A stretch of DNA of 64,000 bases, from contig JAJEKV010000144.1 of NCBI GenBank assembly GCA_021234155.1, positions 310,001 through 374,000 of the forward strand, given 5' to 3'. The position numbers were made by a program, and so were the translations under genes. The notes under the pieces were generated by a model. That model saw only the letters and a list, made by a program, of their open reading frames with translations, had not been told where the DNA came from and did no database searches. This DNA is from Isoetes taiwanensis. Lineage: Eukaryota; Streptophyta; Lycopodiopsida; Isoetales; Isoetaceae. Shown in pieces: positions 46,007 to 57,704 of the stretch. The stretch's first letter is position 1. Every line of letters begins with the position of its first letter.

Positions 46007-47165
46007 ATGGATCCGGTCATTCTTGGTATGATTGCCATGCTTTTTCGGGCTTTGACACTCGGATTTGCATTACAGAGATACTGTTTGCAGCTATTGGAAC
46101 TCAACGAGCTCGAAGATCCAATGAATCTGTTCGATGATGATGTTTTAGAAGACAACAATGGTATGTTTTGGCGATCTGCGGCGTTAATGGTAATGGTGGG
46201 TTCCAGAGGGTTAGAAGACCACCAAGAAGATTTTGGATTGCTCCAAGGCAAGAGAGAACACAATGGGATAATATTGATAACCACGCATGGAATTGTATAG
46301 CTTCCTTTGAAGATGATATGTGGCACCAATTTTACAGGATGAAGAGAGCCACATTTGAGAGATTGGTAGGTTTAATTGTGCCCTATCTTGTCAGGCCCGG
46401 TATTAAAGTAAGGCCCCCTGTTGATCCGAGGAAAGCAGTTGCTATGGTTCTATATTTTCTTGCACACGGGGATATGCCCTTACATGTCGGTCAGAGATTT
46501 TATGTTGGGAAGGCAACAGTACAGAAATATACCAAGAAAATCACGCTTGTATTGGCTTCGAAGACAATGCTGTACAAACGTTTTGTTGCAATGCCTACAG
46601 GTGCAAGATTAATTCAGTGCATTAAGGAATTCCATGATGCAACAGGGTTGCCCAATATATATGGTGCAGTTGACGGATCCCATATTTTTTTATGGAGGAA
46701 ACCGAAAAAAAAAGAACAATGGGAAGACTATTACAGCAGACATAAGAGGCATTCATGTCTCATGCAAGGAATTGTGACACATAGCAGACTTTTTATAAAT
46801 GTTTGTGTAACAAGAACAGGTTCAGTCCATGATTCCAACCAGTTCAAGAAGAGCTCCATCTATAACAAAATTGCCTCCAAACAAATTTTACAAGAACCAG
46901 TGGTGACTCTTAGTGGCAGAAAACTGAAGAAGGGGCAGCCTACTGATCAAGATGTTCAGGTAAATATTCCACCATTACTATTAGGTGATTCAGCCTATTC
47001 TAGCAGGCCCTTTCTCCTTAAAGTCTTTCCTCAAAATAAGTGGTAAGTTCAACAAAAGGATTTGTAGGGGCAGAGTGTGTGTGGAGAATGGATTTGGCAT
47101 TGTGAAGGAAAAATTCAGAATTCTGAAACACTTGCCTTCTTTCACTTTCTTCTTTCAGAAAATCT
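46007..47165 (+). pseudogene. Harbinger transposase (frameshifted)
   Basis: A DDE-type nuclease. The start MDPVILGMIAMLFRALTLGF (46007) changes frame near 46160; a 47-base GT-AG span is too short for a normal plant intron. The main part then runs to 47046: RFWIAPRQERTQWDNIDNHA, PPVDPRKAVAMVLYFLAHGD, GAVDGSHIFLWRKPKKKEQW, GSVHDSNQFKKS and LLLGDSAYSSRPF. The catalytic Asp codons are near 46672 and 46987. A second frame change near 47040 leads to VCVENGFGIVKEKFRIL, with the catalytic Glu codon near 47084. The coding sequence stops after about 47140, where an internal deletion joins it tail to tail with the Myb-like gene. All three catalytic residues survive but not in one frame. Confidence 0.8.
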
Positions 47166-48118
47166 AATTTCTTCACCTCAGTGTCCCCAAATGTGCTTGC
47201 CATCTGTGATATTCCCATTGCAATGTCCTCATCTAGTTTTCCACAAACTCCAGGCTGATTACATGCTGGTGATCTAGGACTTGAAGAATCTGTCTGGTTT
47301 CCTGTGGGTGTCCTATTGATTGGAATTTCTGGCATCACTGGACTGCTCGGATTTCCCGTGTTCACATCATTGTTTGAATTGGGTGGATCAGCAAATTGGT
47401 CTTCAAATGCTGCATCTGTTCCAACAGTTTCAAAAAAACTGTCATTCATGAAAGATTCTGAGTAATTAGTATGCAAGTCTGCAGCCTCGAAAGCTTCATT
47501 GCCAAATTCACCATCATCACCAGCACCCGGTATTGGATTATCAGAGGTAACACCATTAACTTCTTCCATTCTGTCATACCACTGCCAACTTGATGGTTCA
47601 GAACCTGTATGGCTACAAGCCTCCTTCTCATCTTTAAATTTAGCTTGCAGCTTATCCCATTTGTTCTTTAGTTGTCTCAGCTCCACTAAACCCCCAACAA
47701 AGGGCTGCAATTTCATCATAATTTCCCTCCATTGTGTGTTGGAGAGGTTGAGGGTGCCTCCGGTTACCAATTTCGTCTCGTTCAGGAGATTGAGGAATGT
47801 GGAGACACCGTGATCTGTCCATTGCACAGGGGACTTCCTATTCTTTGTGTCTATCACTTTCGAATTTTCCTTCTCATGCACAACAATAGCCAAAGCAGAA
47901 TCGGTTTCTAAAGATTCACTCACAATATTGGAGGATGCCTGAATTTCGCTGAATACACGCTTGGATCTCTTTTCTTTTGACTGTCTTGAAGAGGGAATTG
48001 GCTCAGAATTAGTCTCCAATTGCACATCCATGGAGATCTGGCCTGTCATTTTCCGGGTCCTTCTTGGTGCCATTTTTTCAACCCGAGGAGGCACGAAAGG
48101 CTTGCTGGTTGCTGGCAA
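47018..48118 (-). CDS. Harbinger Myb/SANT-like protein, 3' end altered
   Basis: 366 codons. After a basic N-terminus comes a Myb/SANT-like DNA-binding domain (about residues 95-170): PVQWTDHGVSTFLNLLNETK, LNLSNTQWREIMMKL and ELRQLKNKWDKLQAKFKDEK. An acidic linker and a block LDEDIAMGISQMASTFGDTE with KKLDFLKEESERRQ follow. In such elements this protein binds the element ends and helps the transposase reach the nucleus and act. The last about 35 residues are antisense of the transposase Glu region, because a deletion fused the two convergent genes. The homologue in element 2 shows a different, likely original, C-terminus. Confidence 0.75.
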   Translation of the reverse strand: MPATSKPFVPPRVEKMAPRRTRKMTGQISMDVQLETNSEPIPSSRQSKEKRSKRVFSEIQASSNIVSESLETDSALAIVVHEKENSKVIDTKNRKSPVQWTDHGVSTFLNLLNETKLVTGGTLNLSNTQWREIMMKLQPFVGGLVELRQLKNKWDKLQAKFKDEKEACSHTGSEPSSWQWYDRMEEVNGVTSDNPIPGAGDDGEFGNEAFEAADLHTNYSESFMNDSFFETVGTDAAFEDQFADPPNSNNDVNTGNPSSPVMPEIPINRTPTGNQTDSSSPRSPACNQPGVCGKLDEDIAMGISQMASTFGDTEVKKLDFLKEESERRQVFQNSEFFLHNAKSILHTHSAPTNPFVELTTYFEERL

Positions 48119-48557
48119 AGCAGATCGAGAGGCCTTAGAAATCTGAATCCAATTAATTGATTGGGAATAAGGACGACATAAAAGGAAATTGACGATCAGA
48201 AATTAATGAACGATTGCACAAAAAACATAATGCAAATGCCTGCGTGATCTGATGAATACCTGGATCGTAATCGGCTAATTGCTTCGAGGAATTGGATACT
48301 TGGAGCAAGAATTAGGCGGCCTTGAAGATCAAGAAACAGGGGAAATGGCGCCCCTGGTATTGATTGTGGAAAACATTTTTGGGCGAAAATTAAGGCTAAT
48401 TGTTTGGTTAGTGGGCATGGCGCCCCTAACGGCTGTTAGGGGCGAATCAATCGAGGTGAGTTTGGTTTTCCCACTCTCACCCATCTCTCCATCTCTCCCC
48501 ATCTCGCATCTCTCGTATTCTCTCGTATTCTCTCTCGTCATCTCTAAGTCGATGTGC

Positions 48558-48560
<3 letters not shown>

Positions 48561-48646
<86 letters not shown>
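48561..48646. repeat. (TC)n microsatellite
   Basis: A TC run between Harbinger element 1 and the first LINE copy. Confidence 0.99.
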
Positions 48647-48650
<4 letters not shown>

Positions 48651-51600
48651 CCCCTCTCTCTCCCTCCCCCCCACACACCTTTAAAGCAACAAACTTATCA
48701 TATGTATAATTTGGATATGGAAGATCCATTTCAAGCACTTGAGCAAGACATATCTGGTTTCTTGCCCAAAGGAGAAGTGGTGCTTATGGGAGACTTTAAT
48801 GGTAGAACGGCGAGAAAACAAGTAGCAATAGCAAGTGCGTATAGAGACCCAGTGTGGATGGAGCAGTTAGACGAGAAGGAAATGGGGGATATTGGGTGGA
48901 ACCGCGTTTCAATGGATATGGACCAGTGGCCTACGCCTATGGGTAACGCTTTGTTGAATATGTGTAGTGGTCTGAATTTGCTATTGTATAATGGCACTAG
49001 ACATTTCCCAGAAACTGCTAAATGCACGTGCAGAGGTAAAAGCGTAGTAGATTATTTCATTGCAGCAGCTCATTTTGTGGAGAATGTCACCTCTCTGCAA
49101 ATTTTGAATGAGAGAAGTGAATCGGATCACGTGCCAGTCATTGCCTCTATCCGGGTCTCCTGTGTGCAACAGGAAGAGATACAACTAGATTTGAGTAGCT
49201 TTGGATGCATATATATGGTGGAGAGGAAGAAAGACTCTTATCTTGAAATGTTTGAGAAACATTATGGGCATGTGGTATGGCCTGAAAGGGCAAATGAGAT
49301 AAGCACTCTTATTACCTCTATGGTTACTGATACAGCACAGGCATGCTTCTCTTCAGGGCGTAGACGGAAAGGACTGCCTTGCAATGGTTGGTTTGATATG
49401 GATTGCAAAGCAAAAAGGAAGCAATATAAGGGTGCGATGGGGACACTTAGGGGGCGACTAATTAAAGAGTTTAAAACTTTGGTAAAAGCAAAGAAGAGGG
49501 CTTTCCTGCAACGCAAACAAGAGGAGTTAGTTGGCGAGTTGCTTACAGACCCTTTTAAGTTTTGGAAGAAACTCAAGCAAGGTAGGCATGAAAAAGTCCA
49601 GTTGGATGCGAATGTCTTGATAGATCAGGTAAAGAAATTATATCATGTAGATGGTATGCAGGATGTGTGGCATAGCAGAAAATGTGATTTTCTGTTCTTG
49701 GACGAGGACGTCCAATGGGGGCTTAACAAGTTGGCAAACAGGAAGGCAGCGGATTCTACAGGATTAGTGGCAGAGCTTCTGAAGTGGGCAGGACCTAAAA
49801 TAGTTGAGGGGCTTACGCTAATGTTTAATGCATCAGTTAGAGAAGGTTTCCCTTCATCATGGCAGGTTAATCGGATGGTTCCCATACATAAGTCAGGGGA
49901 TAAAAAGGATCCTAGCAACTACAGAATGATTATGGTCAGTAACTTATTTGATAAGTTGTATGCTACAATTGTTGAACATAAAATTAGTATGTGGGCAGAG
50001 ACACATGGTGTTAGAGCTAAGGGACAGGCAGGTTTTCGGCCGGAGAAATCCACAATAGATCACCTTGTCACTTTTCGGGCCATGATAGATGCCGTCAAAG
50101 GAACACGAAAACCTTTGTTTGCTGCGTTTGTAGATTGCACTAAGGCTTTTGATACAGTATGCAGGGGCAACCTTTGGACTAGCTTGGAACGCATCAATGT
50201 GGCCGAACAATACAGAGATGCCGTAAAATTGCTATATGAAAACGTGCTGGTCAAACTATCTACTCCGTTTGTTGATGAATGTGATGAGATGGTGGTCAGC
50301 AATATTGGGGTTAAACAGGGATGTCCTATGTCGCCAACCCTCTTTGGCATATTTATTGATGAATTGGAGGAGTGGGTACAGAATCATGGGGGGGAGGGAA
50401 CTCCCTTGGCTGGCTACGTTATTCTCTTGCTCCTATATGCAGATGACATTGTATTGATTGCTCAAAGTAGGGAAGGTATGCAGAAGCATTTGAATGCTCT
50501 GGCTTCTTTTCGTGATGCTAAGCGCTTGCAGGTGAACCTGAGTAAAACTAATGTAGTGATTTTTGGGACAACGCTGGATAAAAACTATGAGTTCTTTTAC
50601 AAGGGCAATACAGTGGAGATCTCTACATCTTATAAGTACTTGGGGATCATAGTAGATAAGAATTTTAGATGGAATCAGACAGTAGAGCAGAGAATAAATG
50701 GAGGGCTTAAAGCCTTTTTTGCAATGCAGAGAAAATGTGTTAAGGCAGACATATGGAAATTCAGTTTGAAAAGAATGCTATTCAAGACACTGGTGCAGGC
50801 AGTGGTGCTATATGGATGTGAGGTGTGGGGGCCGAGGCTGTCATTGGAATTATGGCAAAAATTTGAAAAAGTGCAAAAGAAATTCTTACACGCTGAACTT
50901 GGGGTTAAAATCCAAACTCCTTATGAAATAATGCTAGCGGAATGTGGTATGATGCCACTAAAATGTGAGGCTTTATGCCAATTTCTAACATACCTAAGCA
51001 AAATGGGCGGTCTTGAGGAGGATAGTCTCCCTCGCTTGGCTTTGAAGGGGTCTTTTGATCGAGGTTGGTATGCAGAGGGTATGGTGTGGTTAAGAAAATG
51101 GGGGCTTTGCATTGAGGGTCTTGAACAGAATAAGAGTCGGATCAAGGAATGGGTTGAGGAGGCGATTATGAGCCGGATAAGGTCTAGACCAGGCACAAAG
51201 ATGATGCATTACAGGGAGCGGATGAACCCTATGCTGCGTGAGATGAATTATCTCAATGACAATCTCTCTATGAAAAAAGGCATGTTATATCCAGAATGAG
51301 GATGAGTGCGCACCACCTAAATGTTGAGGTAGGGAGATGGTCGGGAATAGCACGTGAGCACAGACTTTGTTGAGCATATGGAGCAAATGAGGTTGAGGAT
51401 GAAGAACACGTGATTTTAAAGTGTCCGGCTTACCAAGCTCTGAGGAGTAGATTTGAGATTCGGGTTACGGATCTTATCTCTTTTTTCAACCTACCAGCAA
51501 CTCGTGTTGCAAGCTTCTTAATGGATGTGCTACAATTGAGGGAGACAGCTATTAAAACATCTAGAGATTTTCTTGGGGATGGAGAGGAGAGTGAGCTTGA

Positions 51601-51723
51601 TGATGAGCCTCTTTGTGAAGGCTTGTCACAAGAAGTTGTTTTTGACTTTGAAAATGTTTTTCTAAACGTCTCATAGACCTGATGATCTCAAAAGACGGAA
51701 TAATACACTTCACTTCACTTCAC

Positions 51724-51725
<2 letters not shown>
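48647..51725 (+). mobile_element. LINE copy 1: endonuclease plus RT, 5'-truncated
   Basis: An open frame from Met 48702 to the stop at 51299 carries the second half of an AP-type endonuclease, a reverse transcriptase and a C-terminal region. The endonuclease shows VVLMGDFNGRT, SVVDYFIAAAHF and SESDHVPVIASI. The RT shows NRMVPIHKSGDKKDPSNYRM, QAGFRPEKSTIDHLVTFRAM, FAAFVDCTKAFDTVCRGNL, SNIGVKQGCPMSPTLFGIFI and LLLLYADDIVLIAQ (YADD codons about 50436-50447). The C-terminal region shows VVLYGCEVWGPRLSLELWQK. After the stop, a zinc-motif piece EVEDEEHVILKCPAYQALRS (from about 51390) belongs to the same protein but is separated by stops. The first about 100 endonuclease residues are missing. The 3' end has a hairpin and a TTCAC repeat before (TC)n. 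Clade is not assigned; an RTE-like type is possible. Confidence 0.85.

Positions 51726-51800
<75 letters not shown>
51726..51800. repeat. (TC)n microsatellite
   Basis: A TC run directly after LINE copy 1 and directly before truncated copy 2. Confidence 0.99.
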
Positions 51801-51802
<2 letters not shown>

Positions 51803-53457
51803 AATAGACCACTTAATTACTATGAGAGCAGTGACAGATGCTGTGAAGAAAACTAAAAAACCGCTCTTTGCTTGCTTTGTGGATCTTACTAAAGCTTTCG
51901 ATATGCTAAGAAGAGGGAACATTTGGGAATACATGGATCACATAGGGGTGCCGCAGGAGCTCAGAAACACAGTGTCAGTATTATATGAGAAAGTATTAGT
52001 AAGTCTATCTTTCCCGCTAAACAAATCCTGTAAAGCAGAGATAATTAGTAACATTGGGGTGAAGCAAGGATGTCCTTTATCCCCTACATTATTTGGGATA
52101 TATATAGACCAGTTAGAGATGTGGATGCAGAGACATAGCGGAGGGGGGACTACACTTGCAGGATACTTGCTTATTCTACTCTTATATGCAGATGATATTG
52201 TTATCCTTGCTCGGAATCACCACGATATGCAGAGGCACTTGGAGGCATTAGCCAATTTCTGTGATGCTACTAAAATGCAGGTGAATCTGAATAAGACTAA
52301 AATTCTCATTTTTGGAAAGCGAGTTCATAATTTTCACTTCCAATATAAGGGAGAAGAGGTGGAAATAGCGGACACATATAAATATCTAGGACTTATAATG
52401 GACCACAATTATGGGTGGAATAAGGCAGTTGGGCAACGTACTGATGCTGGGATTAAGGCACTATATGCAATGCAGCAAAAATCTGTAAAAGTGTGGATTG
52501 TAGATTGGGAACTGAAGAAAATGTTATATCAAACCTTGGTCAGGACAGTTGTGTTATATGGATGTGAGGTTTGGGGGGCCGGGCTCTCCCAGGAAATGTG
52601 GAAAAGAGTTGAGAAAATTCAAAAGAAATTTCTCCTAGCAGAACTAGGGGTTAAAATGCAAACCCCATATCATATGATCTTGGTGAAGCGAGGATGGAGA
52701 TGTTAGAAGTCTGAAGCATTATTTTTGACGCTCAAATATGTGCAAAAGGTCCATGACATGGACGCGCGACAAAGCACCGAGGCTTGCAATGATACAGAGT
52801 AGCCTTAAGGGATGGTATAATGAAGTGAGTAAATGGTTGGGTAAGTGGGGGATGGTGCTAGAAGATATGCCATCAGAGGAAGAAAAGGTAAGGGAATGGG
52901 TTTACGCACATATCAGAGAAAGATCTTGGCATAATGCAGGTACGAAAATGACATTTTACAAAAAAGAAATTAACCCAGCACTTGGTGAAGCACCACATCT
53001 CTCGGGTAAGCTGTCCTACTTTAAAAGACATTTATTATGCAGACTAAGATTAAGTTCACATCACTTGGGAGTGGAGGTTGGTAGATGGGGAATTTCCCCG
53101 AAACTTACGCACGTAAAACATGCGGGTTGATGTACTAGAAGATGAGGCACACCTTATTCTTCACTGTCCTGCATACGAAAATTTAAGAAGAAGGATGGGT
53201 ATTCCTACCAAGATATCTTTATATGAGTTCTTTGCACTGCCAGCTACAACTATCAGTGACTACTTGATAGAGGTGATGAAAATGAGAGACATGTCAATAA
53301 GAAACTATAAACACCTACTGGAATTATATGAGAAAGAGAGTAGTGAGACTAATGATGCCCTGTTTGAGGGTACATTAGAGTTTTAATTATATGCAAAAAC
53401 TGATTTGTATATCGTCTTCTAGACCTAATGGTCTCATAGACGTGATCTATAAAACAT
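51801..53457 (+). mobile_element. LINE copy 2, 5'-truncated and frameshifted
   Basis: This begins inside the RT, right at the TC run, with TIDHLITMRAVTDAVKKTKK. It continues FACFVDLTKAFDMLRRGNIW, SNIGVKQGCPLSPTLFGIYI, LLLYADDIVILARNHHDMQR and VVLYGCEVWGAGLSQEMWKR. The frame breaks near 52685 and resumes at about 52738 (GTKMTFYKKEINPALGEAPH, LGVEVGRWG). It breaks again near 53120 before the zinc-motif piece LEDEAHLILHCPAYENLRRR, and ends LFEGTLEF at 53385. The tail has AGACCTAATGGTCT, then (ATTC)n. It is a different, diverged member of the same family as copy 1. Confidence 0.85.
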
Positions 53458-53473
53458 TTCATTCATTCATTCA

Positions 53474-53523
<50 letters not shown>
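53458..53523. repeat. (ATTC)n then (TC)n
   Basis: Five or six ATTC units pass into a TC run of about 43 bp, next to the left end of Harbinger element 2. Confidence 0.98.
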
Positions 53524-53525
<2 letters not shown>

Positions 53526-53540
53526 GGTTTCCCACATGAT

Positions 53541-53619
53541 CGCGAATTTTGTATCTCTCGCCATATACGGCGAGAGATAAAATTTTGCGTGATAGCTCCT
53601 CTCGAGCTCGAGAGGAGCT
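53541..53619. repeat. Two palindromes at the left end of Harbinger element 2
   Basis: A hairpin TATCTCTCGCC/GGCGAGAGATA with extended AATTTT flanks (about 53541-53588), then a perfect 26-bp palindrome with the half-site AGCTCCTCTCGAG (53594-53619). Confidence 0.9.
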
Positions 53620-53841
53620 CTTCTCTGCCTTAACGTGGGCCGTTTCCCCGAAGTTACCTGGAAATCGAAGGCGCCAAATTCCACCGCCCTGTAGGAATTC
53701 AATTTGTTGGCTTGAACCAATCTTGGAATCATGAAATGGCCTTCTTTCTTTCATTTTCCCCAAAGCTCTGCTACAGTCCGACCTCAGTGGATTTTATTTT
53801 CCTCCATTTGCTTCCCAAATCGCATTAACAATATTTTGATA

Positions 53842-55052
53842 TGGATCCTCTGATTTTGGGGATGATTGCAATGGTTTTGCGCACAATTATGCTCGGCATT
53901 GCATTGCAGCGGTTTTGCCTAAACGATGGATTCATATCGATTCGAGCTCTTAGACTTAGCTATGGAGACTGAAACCATAGAATGCGCCGACTCATGACTT
54001 GTCAATTTACCTTGATTACATTGGGGACGGCCCGGATTAAAAAGAGGCCTTCAAGAAGATTTTGGGTTGCACCGAGACAGACTACACAGTGGGATAGCAT
54101 TGACAACCATGCCTGGAATTGCTTGCCCTCTTATGAGGATGATATGTGGAGGCAATGTTACAGGATGTCAAGAGCATCATTCGATAAGCTGGTAGGTCTT
54201 CTAGCCCCATATTTTGTAAAGCCTGGCAGGAAAGTAAGGCCTCCCATAGATCCGAGAAGGGCTGTAGCTATGGTAGTTTACTTCCTTGCTCATGGGGAAT
54301 CTCCTCTGCATGTTGGAAGGAGATTCTATGCTGGTCAGTCAACAGTACAGAAATATGTGAGGAAGATCACACTAGCTTTGGCTTCCAAGAACATGCTGTA
54401 TAGGAGATTTGTAGCTATTCCATCAGGGTAGATTACTTGACATTATAGCGAGAATTTAAGGAGGCCACGGTGCGCCAAACGTGTTTGTCAGCTTTGTTGA
54501 TAGAACCACATATATTTGTACAGAAAACCCAAGAAAAAAGATCATGCAAATGACTACTACAGCAAGAATAAAAGACATTCTATTTTGTTTCAAGGTTGTG
54601 TTACTCATAGTAAATTGTTTGTGAATGTCTGTTGTATTAGAGTAGGATCTGTACATGATTCTGGACATTTCAGGAGAAGCACCATTTATAACAGGTTGGC
54701 CTCCAAATCCATATTGCAGGGAACCTATTGTTAGATTAAAAGGGGAAGAAGATCAAGAAAGGAATGCCTACTTGAGGAAGATGTAGTTGTAAACATACCT
54801 CCTCAATTGCTTGGAGATTCTCGTGATATCCTAGCAGGCCATTTCGCTAAAGGTTTTTCGGCACCACGATAACAAAAAAGAATCGATTCAACAAGAGAAT
54901 CTGCAGAGGCAGAGAGTTGTAATTGAGAATGGATTTGGTATTGTCAAGGAGAAATGGAGAATCTTAAAGAGTCTTCTTGTTCAAGCATCACAAGCCCGGC
55001 AAAAAATCGTGCATGCTTGTCTTTGTTCTATGGAACTTCAGTATTTTTGAGA
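53842..55052 (+). pseudogene. Harbinger transposase, element 2 (multiply broken)
   Basis: Homologous to the transposase of element 1: MDPLILGMIAMVLRTIMLGI (53842), RRFWVAPRQTTQWDSIDNHA, PPIDPRRAVAMVVYFLAHGE, GSVHDSGHFRRS, and LLGDSRDILAGHF in place of LLGDSAYSSRPF. VIENGFGIVKEKWRILKSLL near 54925 holds the Glu. The first Asp region near 54490 is garbled (VDRTTYICT in place of VDGSHIFLW). Stops occur at about 53970, 54430 and 54733, and there are several frame changes. It cannot make an active enzyme. Confidence 0.85.
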
Positions 55053-56599
55053 GAAAGGGATTGGATTTGTTTGCCACTAACTCGGAATGCCCTCATGTGG
55101 AGTACTATGAGACTCAAGACATGAAGTGAAGCTGAAAAAGGAGGAGATCAGATCAGGCACATCCTACTCCAAAATCTGGAAAAGTAAATGAGCTGGGCTT
55201 CATCTCATTTGGACATGGTGTTGTGAGAACTTGATGTGCTTGGAAATACAAAGTTGAATGAAAATTCATTGCAATATTTGTATCAGCAACTTTATTTGCA
55301 TTGCTTGTTTTATAAAACTTTTACTGCCCATTTCCAAGGCAGAAATTTTCTTTGCATGACATTCTTTGCTTTGCAGAAACTTAACATAAAGTAAAGTACT
55401 CAAACACATCAGATATCAGTGAAACGAAAAAACTCAATTGTATTCATTGAATCGGGTTCACAAATGTATGCATGCACTCAAATGTAGTGCTAATGAATGA
55501 AACAATCTTGAACAATGAAAAGTAAGTCTCGAGTTCTAACTACACTCCATGTACTTAAGAAAAAAAAGGGATATCAGCAACCCCAATTCAAAGCTTCAGA
55601 TTCAAGCTCTTCTGTCCCTGCTACAGATCCAAGCTCACTTGTCCCTGTCACAAAATCTGTTAGTGAAAAAACTAAATGAAGGTACTACGAATGAAGTTCT
55701 GAGGAACTGTTTGTCCTTTCTATTACTCCAAAAACATGTACAATGACAACATTTTTGTATTTTTACAAAAAGGGTGTTCGGGATTCATCTTCCACAAAAG
55801 GAAACCCATAAAAGCTAAAGAAACCGTAAAATTTGAAGAAAAGGAAGAACAAAACAAAAAAGAGGCCGTCTTCAACATGCAACACAACTTGTCGGGTGTT
55901 TTGATCTCCATCATAACCCAAAGACCAGAAATCTTCACAAAGGTAAACTTCGACATGGACCTTACGCGCGAACCGGGCGTTCATAGCCCGGTCGAATAAC
56001 TCGGGCTCCACTCGAATGCCCATGTCCAAATACTGCACCAAAGCTTGTGCAGTTATGGAGTTATGAGTCTTTCTGTGATTCAGCACAGAAAGCTCATTCT
56101 CCTCGACAGTGCATGAGGAATTTACACTGCCCTGAGACATATTGTATGAGTCTGAGGAGGAGGAGGATGGCGATGGAGAAGGATGGCGCCGAACCGGCGC
56201 TCACGAACTACTGCCTTCGGTCGGGCCATCTCCTCAGGAAACGTAGAATAGGAAAAGAAAATGTTGGCACACAAATCGAGGACATAATTTATGGGAGTCT
56301 GCTATCTAATGGTAGTATGGTACACGAAATTATGGCTCGAATGACATCTAAGGAAAAAGGCAACTGCCATGAAATCTAATGGTCCTGAAATGTAATGGTT
56401 TATATGCCCAATTCTGCACTATGACTGGTCGACAACTTGCTGGCAACTTTCTATGTCAGACTACAATTTCCTGCCATCAACTGTTATAGAATAGAATGTT
56501 GCAATTCCAATGGGATTTGCAGGAAAAAGACAATACAACATCTAACAATAAAGAACAAAGATACAAGGCCATTGCAAACTAAAAATACTTACAGTACCT
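55053..56599. other. Spacer between the convergent genes of element 2
   Basis: A minus-strand 125-codon frame at 55763-56140 includes HNSITAQALVQYLDMGIRVE and ARKVHVEVYLCEDFW. It looks protein-like but I recognise no family, and no counterpart exists in the deleted element 1. The rest has no coding signal. Confidence 0.4.
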
Positions 56600-57704
56600 T
56601 CAATTTCCCTGTTTTGATGCTGAAAGTTTTGCAATTTCGAGCAAAGTCTCCTTGGTCATTTGGCAAATGCTTTGAGTCATGATAGCCATGGATTCTGCAA
56701 TTTTCAGGCTATGAGCAGATCTCATTTCTTCCAGCTCTTTTACCAATTCAATTTTTCGCATGGAATCATCTTTCATGAACTCTAATTTCTTGTCTTCTGC
56801 TGCCCCAAACCGAGTTGCCATTTCACTGATTCCAGAAGCTATGTCCTCATCAATAGCCAATCTGGATCTCTTCCTTGAGACTGGTTTACCTGCAACTCAG
56901 GTCGTACGCATACAAGCCGGCGATCTTGGACTTATTTCATGCGCCTTCTTTATCGCCAGTAATTGGGAGTCTTGTTTGAATTTCCACCATTTGTGTTCGG
57001 GCTTGAAGGTGTTTCAAGGGGTTCTGTGTTATTACATGGAGGGTCCGTGTTTGGAATCTCGAATTGCTCTTCCCTGGAATGCTGAATTGGTTCCAAAGGT
57101 TTCATAGAATGATTCCCCGCATATAATTTTCCCGGTATGATGAATGCATCTCGGAAACATGGAATGCTTCTTCCCCAAATGCTGGGCCATCTCTCGCACC
57201 GGGGAGATCGGGTGTGTGATTAGTGCAACTTGTTCTCAATTCTTCCATCTTCTCATACCACTTTGCCAAGAAGAGGGCTCGCCCCCCGCTTACGTCTTCG
57301 GCATATTTCTCGTCCTTGAATTTAGATTGTAACTTGTCCCATTTATTCTTCAGCTGCCTCAATTCAACTAAACCTGGTACTATGGGCATGAGTCTTTCCA
57401 GAATTTCTTTCCATTGGGAATTGGAAAGATTGATGCTACCATTGTTATGTGCCTTGAATTCCATTAGATGGTTCAACAATGCACAGATGGCTTCATCAGA
57501 CCAATCCAATGGTGATTTACGCTTTGCTTTCGGGACCATTGTATCGGAATTTAGATCTACAACTACTAATGCTTGGGACTTTCCAGAAGAAACAGAGTCT
57601 TGACTTACTTGCGTTGCCTCAAAGTTTGTCCTTCTAGCACAAACAACCGGGGAATCCGACCTGCTTCTACTCCTCTTTGATTCTTTTTGGAGGGGGAAGT
57701 CCAT
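56600..57704 (-). pseudogene. Harbinger Myb/SANT-like gene, element 2 (frameshifted)
   Basis: The N-terminal part (57704-57102) has the Myb/SANT-like domain: SPLDWSDEAICALLNHLMEF, INLSNSQWKEILERLMPIVP and ELRQLKNKWDKLQSKFKDEK. The frame then breaks near 57100. The C-terminal part (56860-56600) is IDEDIASGISEMATRFGAAE, DKKLEFMKDDSMRKIELVKE, and MTKETLLEIAKLSASKQGN to the stop. This shows the complete C-terminus that element 1 lost. Its role would be binding of the element ends with the transposase. Confidence 0.8.

Larger units (their letters stand above)
45688..48560. mobile_element. PIF/Harbinger element 1, embedded in (TC)n
   Basis: The element carries a transposase (+) and a Myb/SANT-like protein (-), the two-gene design of PIF/Harbinger elements. 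It lies exactly between two TC runs. Its ends are weakly inverted: GGCCACATGCAAGTA on the left and GGGCACATCGACTTA on the reverse-complemented right. A hairpin GCGCCCCTAAC/GTTAGGGGCG lies at about 48420-48446. Confidence 0.75.

Noticed and set aside
46160-46206. A 47-base intron in the Harbinger 1 transposase
   Set aside because: It has GT and AG ends but is shorter than plant introns normally are; a frameshift is more likely.
48279-51299. A 1006-codon open frame
   Set aside because: It is a chance read-through: the end of Harbinger 1, then the TC run read as Ser-Leu repeats, then the truncated LINE. Only the part from 48702 is called.
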